From contig BSWB01000004.1 of NCBI GenBank assembly GCA_033239125.1, positions 141,492,926-141,556,925 on the forward strand: a stretch of 64,000 bases of DNA, written 5' to 3'. Origin of the DNA: Fagopyrum homotropicum. Its lineage: Eukaryota; Streptophyta; Magnoliopsida; Caryophyllales; Polygonaceae. The notes beneath the pieces are model-generated. The model was not told the DNA's origin and did not search any database. It saw nothing but the letters and a program-made list of their open reading frames with translations. Shown one piece after another: positions 60,101 through 64,000 of this stretch. Numbering within the stretch: the first letter of the stretch is position 1; each line of letters starts with the position of its first letter. A program made the position numbers and the translations under genes.

Positions 60101-62296
60101 ATGCGAAGAACCCGTGCTGGCAAGGAAATCGTTCCTTACGATCCCGAACCAGAAAAGACATACAAACGACGCTTGAAAGAAGCTAAGATGGCCAATCAAG
60201 GAGATTGTGATCTTGAGGCCGAATTGAAGGAGGCGCTGGAACAGCTACGCCTCAATAGGGAAGAACTGCAACGAGAGAAGGAAGAAACTCGCGCAAGAAC
60301 GGAAGCGATCGAAGCAGATATGGCGGCTCTAAAAGACCATTTCTGCCTCGACCGATCCCAGATCCTCGGCCGAGGCAGGACCCAGCTCCAGATGCCCCGA
60401 CCGAGATACATCCACCTTGGATGCCTGTCCGAGATGTTCTATTTGCTGGAATTCCACAAACCCTAGGACAGCGGATGGACCCTAACCAGCAAGTGAGGCG
60501 TCCAGGAGTCAACCTAGGTGGCCCAACTGAGCATGATTACGAACTTCGACCGCAAGTTCTATCCATGATCCGCCAATGCCAGTTTGGAGGTTTAGAGAGG
60601 GAGTCTCCGCATCAGCATTTGCAAAACTACGAGATTCTAATGGAGACCTTGAGACCTTCAAGGCTGGAAAACAATAACTACAAGCTAAGGCCTTTTTACT
60701 TTTCTTTGAAAGACAGGACGCTTACTTGATATCAATCTCTTCCACCTGGAAAGATCAACACTTGGGAAGAGATGACTACGGAGTTTCTAACAAAATTCTT
60801 TCCCCCCTCCAAGACCGCTGAAATGAGAGGGAAGATTAATGCATTCATCATGAAGGACAAAGAGAGTTTGTCCAAATCATGGGAGAGATTCAAAGATGTT
60901 CTATTGGATTGCCCACATCATGGGATTCCAAAGATAGAATTGTTGGAGATATACTTCAAGGGAGTGGATGGAGCTACTCAATTCAATCTTCAACTACTTT
61001 CCGCCGGTACATTCATGGATATGCCGATAGACGAAGCTTGGGAGTTCATTGAAAAGCAAGCTTCGCATATGGAGAAGTATTGACATCAAGGAGCCGAAAA
61101 TGGAGTTAAGAGGGTTAATTTCCAAGACACTCTATCAAATGATAATCAACTCATCTCCCTTAAGAACGATGTGAAGCAATTAAAGGACCTTTTGATGGCT
61201 CACACAAGGAAGGAAGATGGAGGAAGAAACAACAACCAAGGGTCACGGAACAACAATTACAACAACAATAGAGGCTCCAACAGCAACAATTGGAGATCTA
61301 ATCAACAAAATTCGGGTAATCCTTATGCCAAATCTAATAATTCTTTTAACCCCTCTTCTTCTTCTTCTTCTTCTACTTCATTAAAGAGCCAGGAGCCTGG
61401 ATCAAGTTCGTCCCAGCTAGAGAAGAAAGATCCAGTGCTGGAGGCCATCTTAATCAAACTCAACGCTATGGAGACGTCCATGACTTCATTTTCGAAGGCA
61501 CAAAAGGCCTTAGAGCAACAATTCTTTAATAAGGCGAATGAAGCGCCAAGAGATCCAAGGAAGCTCCCAGCAAGGACAAGGAGCAACCCAAAAGGACATA
61601 TTATGGCAATAACGACGAGAAGTGGATTAAAAACTGCATATCTAGTACCTCGGTCGGTGCAGTACAGACGAAGAACACCTCGGTACAGGACCAAACAAGG
61701 AACACTTCGACCGAGGTGCCAACCGAGGTGGAGTCCCAGAAAGGAAAGGAGAAATCCGAAGTTTATGTTCCATCTCCTGCTTATAAACCACCACTTCCAT
61801 TCCCTCAATCAAGGGCCAGAGCACATCTAGACAAACATTTTGGTAAGTTCCTTGACTTGATGAATAAACTACACATTAATATCCCTTTCCTTGATGTTAT
61901 TCTAGGGATGCCCGCCTATGGAAAGTTCTTAAAAGAAATTCTATCAAGTAAGAGGAAGTTGGAAGACTTTGGAGAAGTCAAGATGATATCTAAATCCTCG
62001 GAGCTCATTCAAATCATGAAGGAGAAGATGCCACCCAAGTTAAGAGATCCCGGTTTATTTTGCATTTCCATTCAAGTTGGGGATGTAACTTGTGAGGCGT
62101 TGTGTGATCTAGGAGCCAGCGTGAGCATCATCTCGCTGGAACTATGTTAGAAGATCGGTCTTGGAGAGCCCAAACCGGTGAAGATAAGGTTGTACATGGC
62201 GGGTCAATCCATTACCCATCCCGTGGGCATTTTGGAAGATGTTCCCGTCAAGCTAGGTAACTTCTGTTTACCTATAGACTTTGTAGTACTTGATAT
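60101..62296 (+). pseudogene. gag-pol: Athila copy 2 gag-protease (multiple stops, truncated)
   Basis: It starts MRRTRAGKEIVPYDP and follows the first copy through LRPQVLSMIRQCQFGG, the gag core and the Asn-rich linker (61220-61330) to CEALCDLGASVSII. Stops or shifts: near 60400, TGA at about 60727-60729, TGA at about 61081, a frame change at about 61650, and TAG at about 62147. It keeps the base that the first copy has lost near 38134. The sequence ends in the protease, before ILGRPFL, at 62293-62296. Confidence 0.85.
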
Positions 62297-62580
62297 CACC
62301 AGTACAAAACACGACTCTCTTGGGGATACTTTCTCAAGGGTTAAATAAAACCGCCTTAAATTAAAAGTACTCTCAGCGGTTTTTTATTTAACCCCTGTTA
62401 AACTCTTTTTATACTTTTTTTAAAATTTATTTAAAGTACTCTCAAGAGTTTTTGGTAACCCACTAGAAAACTACGAATTATAAGCGATAGATTGAAAAAA
62501 CTCTCGGCGGTTTTTTATTGAGTCCCCTAGAAATGTTTTGGTATTGGCGGGTCTGTTCGAGTTGGGACAGACTAGACGTT
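62297..62580 (+). mobile_element. CACTA-like transposon terminus with subterminal repeats
   Basis: CACCAGTACAAAACACGACT abuts Athila homology at 62297 and is one base from the CACTAGTACAAAA start of plant CACTA elements. AAGTACTCTCAGCGGTTTTT, AAGTACTCTCAAGAGTTTTT and AAAACTCTCGGCGGTTTTTT (about 62368, 62426, 62497) look like degenerate subterminal repeats, as in that superfamily. The other end would lie outside the window. Confidence 0.55.
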
Positions 62581-63026
62581 CTTTTTTTAACAATCACGAT
62601 TTAGGGCTTGGAGACACTCCCTCTTCCTCAACCACGATCTCCCTATTCCTCCGGTGATTCTCTGCTCCAATCCACCGTCTAAATCCCCGTTCATGTATAA
62701 TTTCACCTCTCTATTCGACAAATTCCTAGTCCTCTCCCGTGTCTCCCCCACTTTTTTTACTCTCACTGCGCCGACGATCTCCGACTTTTCTCTCTGGCCG
62801 ATTTCGCAAAACCGTTGGATTTTTAGGAGGTGGTACTCGTTGGTGGTACTTCGAAGAATCTCGACCCTCTAGTCTCCAAGATTTGCAATTCCTATGTCCA
62901 TTTCACCTCTTTATTCGAATCCATTGTACGTTTAGGTTTTTAGATTTCTCTCGTGTTTCATTTTTCTGCATTTTTTTCTTTGGTTCAGGATAGGAGATGG
63001 TTTGATTTTTTTTATACATGGTGTAG
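62581..63026 (+). other. Leader-like sequence before the eIF2B-gamma fragment
   Basis: A pyrimidine-rich, relatively GC-rich stretch (CTCCCTCTTCCTCAACC and similar) resembles a plant 5' UTR. The expected first coding exon of eIF2B-gamma was not found. Confidence 0.4.
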
Positions 63027-63367
63027 GAGGTTCCAAAGGTTTTGCTATCCGTTGCCAATCGACCTGTGTTATCTTACATGTTAGCTTTTGGAGCAAAGCA
63101 ATCTCAGAACCTTATAATGGTCCGATTTTCATTCAGTTGCCTTTGCTTCCATGTGATTTGCCCCCAATTTGATAATTGTGCCTTTACTTTTTTTTCAGCT
63201 TCAAATTAAATAATTATAGTGGTTGGTTTTTGTTTGACTTCTAGCATTTTCTTTACTGATTGTTTATATATTTTGATGCTGATTTGTAGGTTGTAGAAGG
63301 TGAAGCAATTGTTGTTCTTGTTGGTAGATGTATATCAAGTGCTTATCTTGACCGTCTTCACATTGAG
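63027..63367 (+). pseudogene. eIF2B gamma subunit-like gene fragment
   Basis: After an acceptor TGTAG at 63026, the frame reads EVPKVLLSVANRPVLSYML, matching the nucleotidyltransferase-like N terminus of eIF2B-gamma (EVPK.LLPVANRP.LSY.L). Single-base losses then shift the frame, so the following LLEQSNL and LIM words fall in different frames. A second exon, 63290-63367, bounded by GTAG|GTTG and GAG|GTAT, reads VVEGEAIVVLVGRCISSAYL and DRLHIE, again matching the family. eIF2B is the exchange factor for the initiation factor eIF2. The first exon is missing and there are frameshifts, so this looks like a captured or decayed fragment rather than the working gene. No later exon is recognised before the window end. 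Confidence 0.65.
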
Positions 63368-64000
63368 GTATTTCCTTAAGTTGTATGCCCACTTTTTTTA
63401 TTTACAGAACCCTCAAGTTACTATTTATTTTCTTATACATTTGTTGTTTGGTTGATGACGATGGTCATAATTTTGTTGATGATTTGATATTTGGATTTAG
63501 ATGATAAGTAAATAAAAATATATTAAGGACTTGAAGTACATTATTTTTCTTTACAAGTGGTTCAGGTAATCACTAGTATATGAAAGCTTATCTACTATTT
63601 TCTTGGTTTAGTATGTGTAGAACTAGATGTGTCTGGATTGGAACCCACATACAAGAGCAATTGTCCACATTCAAAATTTTCTTATTACAAAGAGCATGTT
63701 CAATGGACTATAATGGGTTATAAGACTTACATTGGACTCTTTTTAGTACTTCAGAAATATTTTTTGTCAGTACAACAGAAGATAATATTATATGTTGTAT
63801 AAACTTTTGAGCTCATACTTCTTTGGCCTATCCTTGATTCTGAGAGATTATGGTCGTCAAAATAGAAACATTTTGACATTTCTTGCATATTATCATTTTA
63901 GATTTGTTTTAGGTAGGCATAGTTCTTTGGTTCTCATTGACTCACGGTGGAATATACTACTCTAAGAATATATGTTATTTGAAATATTATTTTCTTTTCT
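63368..64000. other. AT-rich sequence to the window end
   Basis: It could be an intron of the eIF2B-gamma fragment or transposon interior. No coding segment is recognised. Confidence 0.4.

Larger units (their letters stand above)
56604..62296 (+). mobile_element. Second Athila copy, truncated at both ends
   Basis: The last part of a 5' LTR (56604-56879 and 59904-59972) is followed by a primer site and gag/protease sequence clearly related to the first copy. Its left end is a microhomology junction with copia, its middle is split by a solo LTR, and its right end stops in the protease region at the CACTA-like terminus. It is more diverged and carries several stops. Confidence 0.88.

Overview
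This window is nuclear DNA of a flowering plant, most likely a eudicot. The evidence is AT-rich intergenic DNA, short GT-AG introns, a plant SULTR3 transporter with 12 coding exons, a plant-type Hsp110 gene with 9 coding exons, a nuclear-type tRNA-Arg, and a dense load of plant transposons (Athila Ty3/gypsy, Ty1/copia, MULE, Helitron, hAT, LINE, CACTA-like). I cannot name the species.

Host genes occupy a small part. A SULTR3;4/SPDT-like transporter lies at 9225-12431 (+, 699 aa predicted), tRNA-Arg(UCG) at 16270-16343 (+), an Hsp110-class chaperone of the HSP70-14/15 type at 27888-32986 (+, 840 aa predicted, with a 5'-UTR intron) and a small basic protein of unknown function at 33607-33960 (-, 117 aa). 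These genes look intact and share no obvious pathway. At the right edge, 63027-63367 holds a broken eIF2B-gamma-like fragment.

Layout: 1-3.2 kb featureless AT-rich DNA; 3.2-4.45 kb LINE remnant (-) with an internal tandem duplication; 4.86-5.8 kb repeats; 9.1-12.5 kb transporter; 12.5-16.3 kb intergenic DNA ending in the tRNA; 17.0-20.6 kb a nest of Helitron ends on the - strand, containing a 1,025-bp MULE-like element with long inverted repeats and a perfect 9-bp target duplication; 22.3-25.3 kb hAT transposase remnant (-) with an 0.8-kb insertion beside it; 26.6-34.0 kb chaperone and small gene; 34.2-34.5 kb LINE RNase H fragment.

From 35.5 kb to the right edge is a nested transposon complex. 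An Athila element (35550-47367) has two 1.76-kb LTRs about 98% identical, a tRNA-Asp primer site, broken gag/pol, no recognisable integrase and an Athila-type third ORF. Next is the 3' part of a copia element on the - strand, whose 3' LTR (47408-54982) is split by a 7-kb MULE (47810-54832). The MULE carries a broken MULE transposase, an OTU cysteine-protease domain and, on the opposite strand, a plant-mobile-domain (MAIN-like) gene, between end regions packed with GCGTAGTT hairpins. The copia sequence is joined at 9 bp of microhomology to a second, dead Athila copy (56604-62296), whose LTR is itself split by a 3,024-bp solo LTR with a 5-bp target duplication. That copy stops at a CACTA-like terminus near 62297, which precedes the eIF2B-gamma fragment.

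The most promising leads for something undescribed are the OTU/PMD-carrying MULE with its hairpin ends and two homologous introns, the palindromic CACCTCGACCGAGGTG motif scattered through the Athila element, and the integrase-less but recently inserted Athila copy. All domain calls were made by eye from conserved motifs; no search was run.
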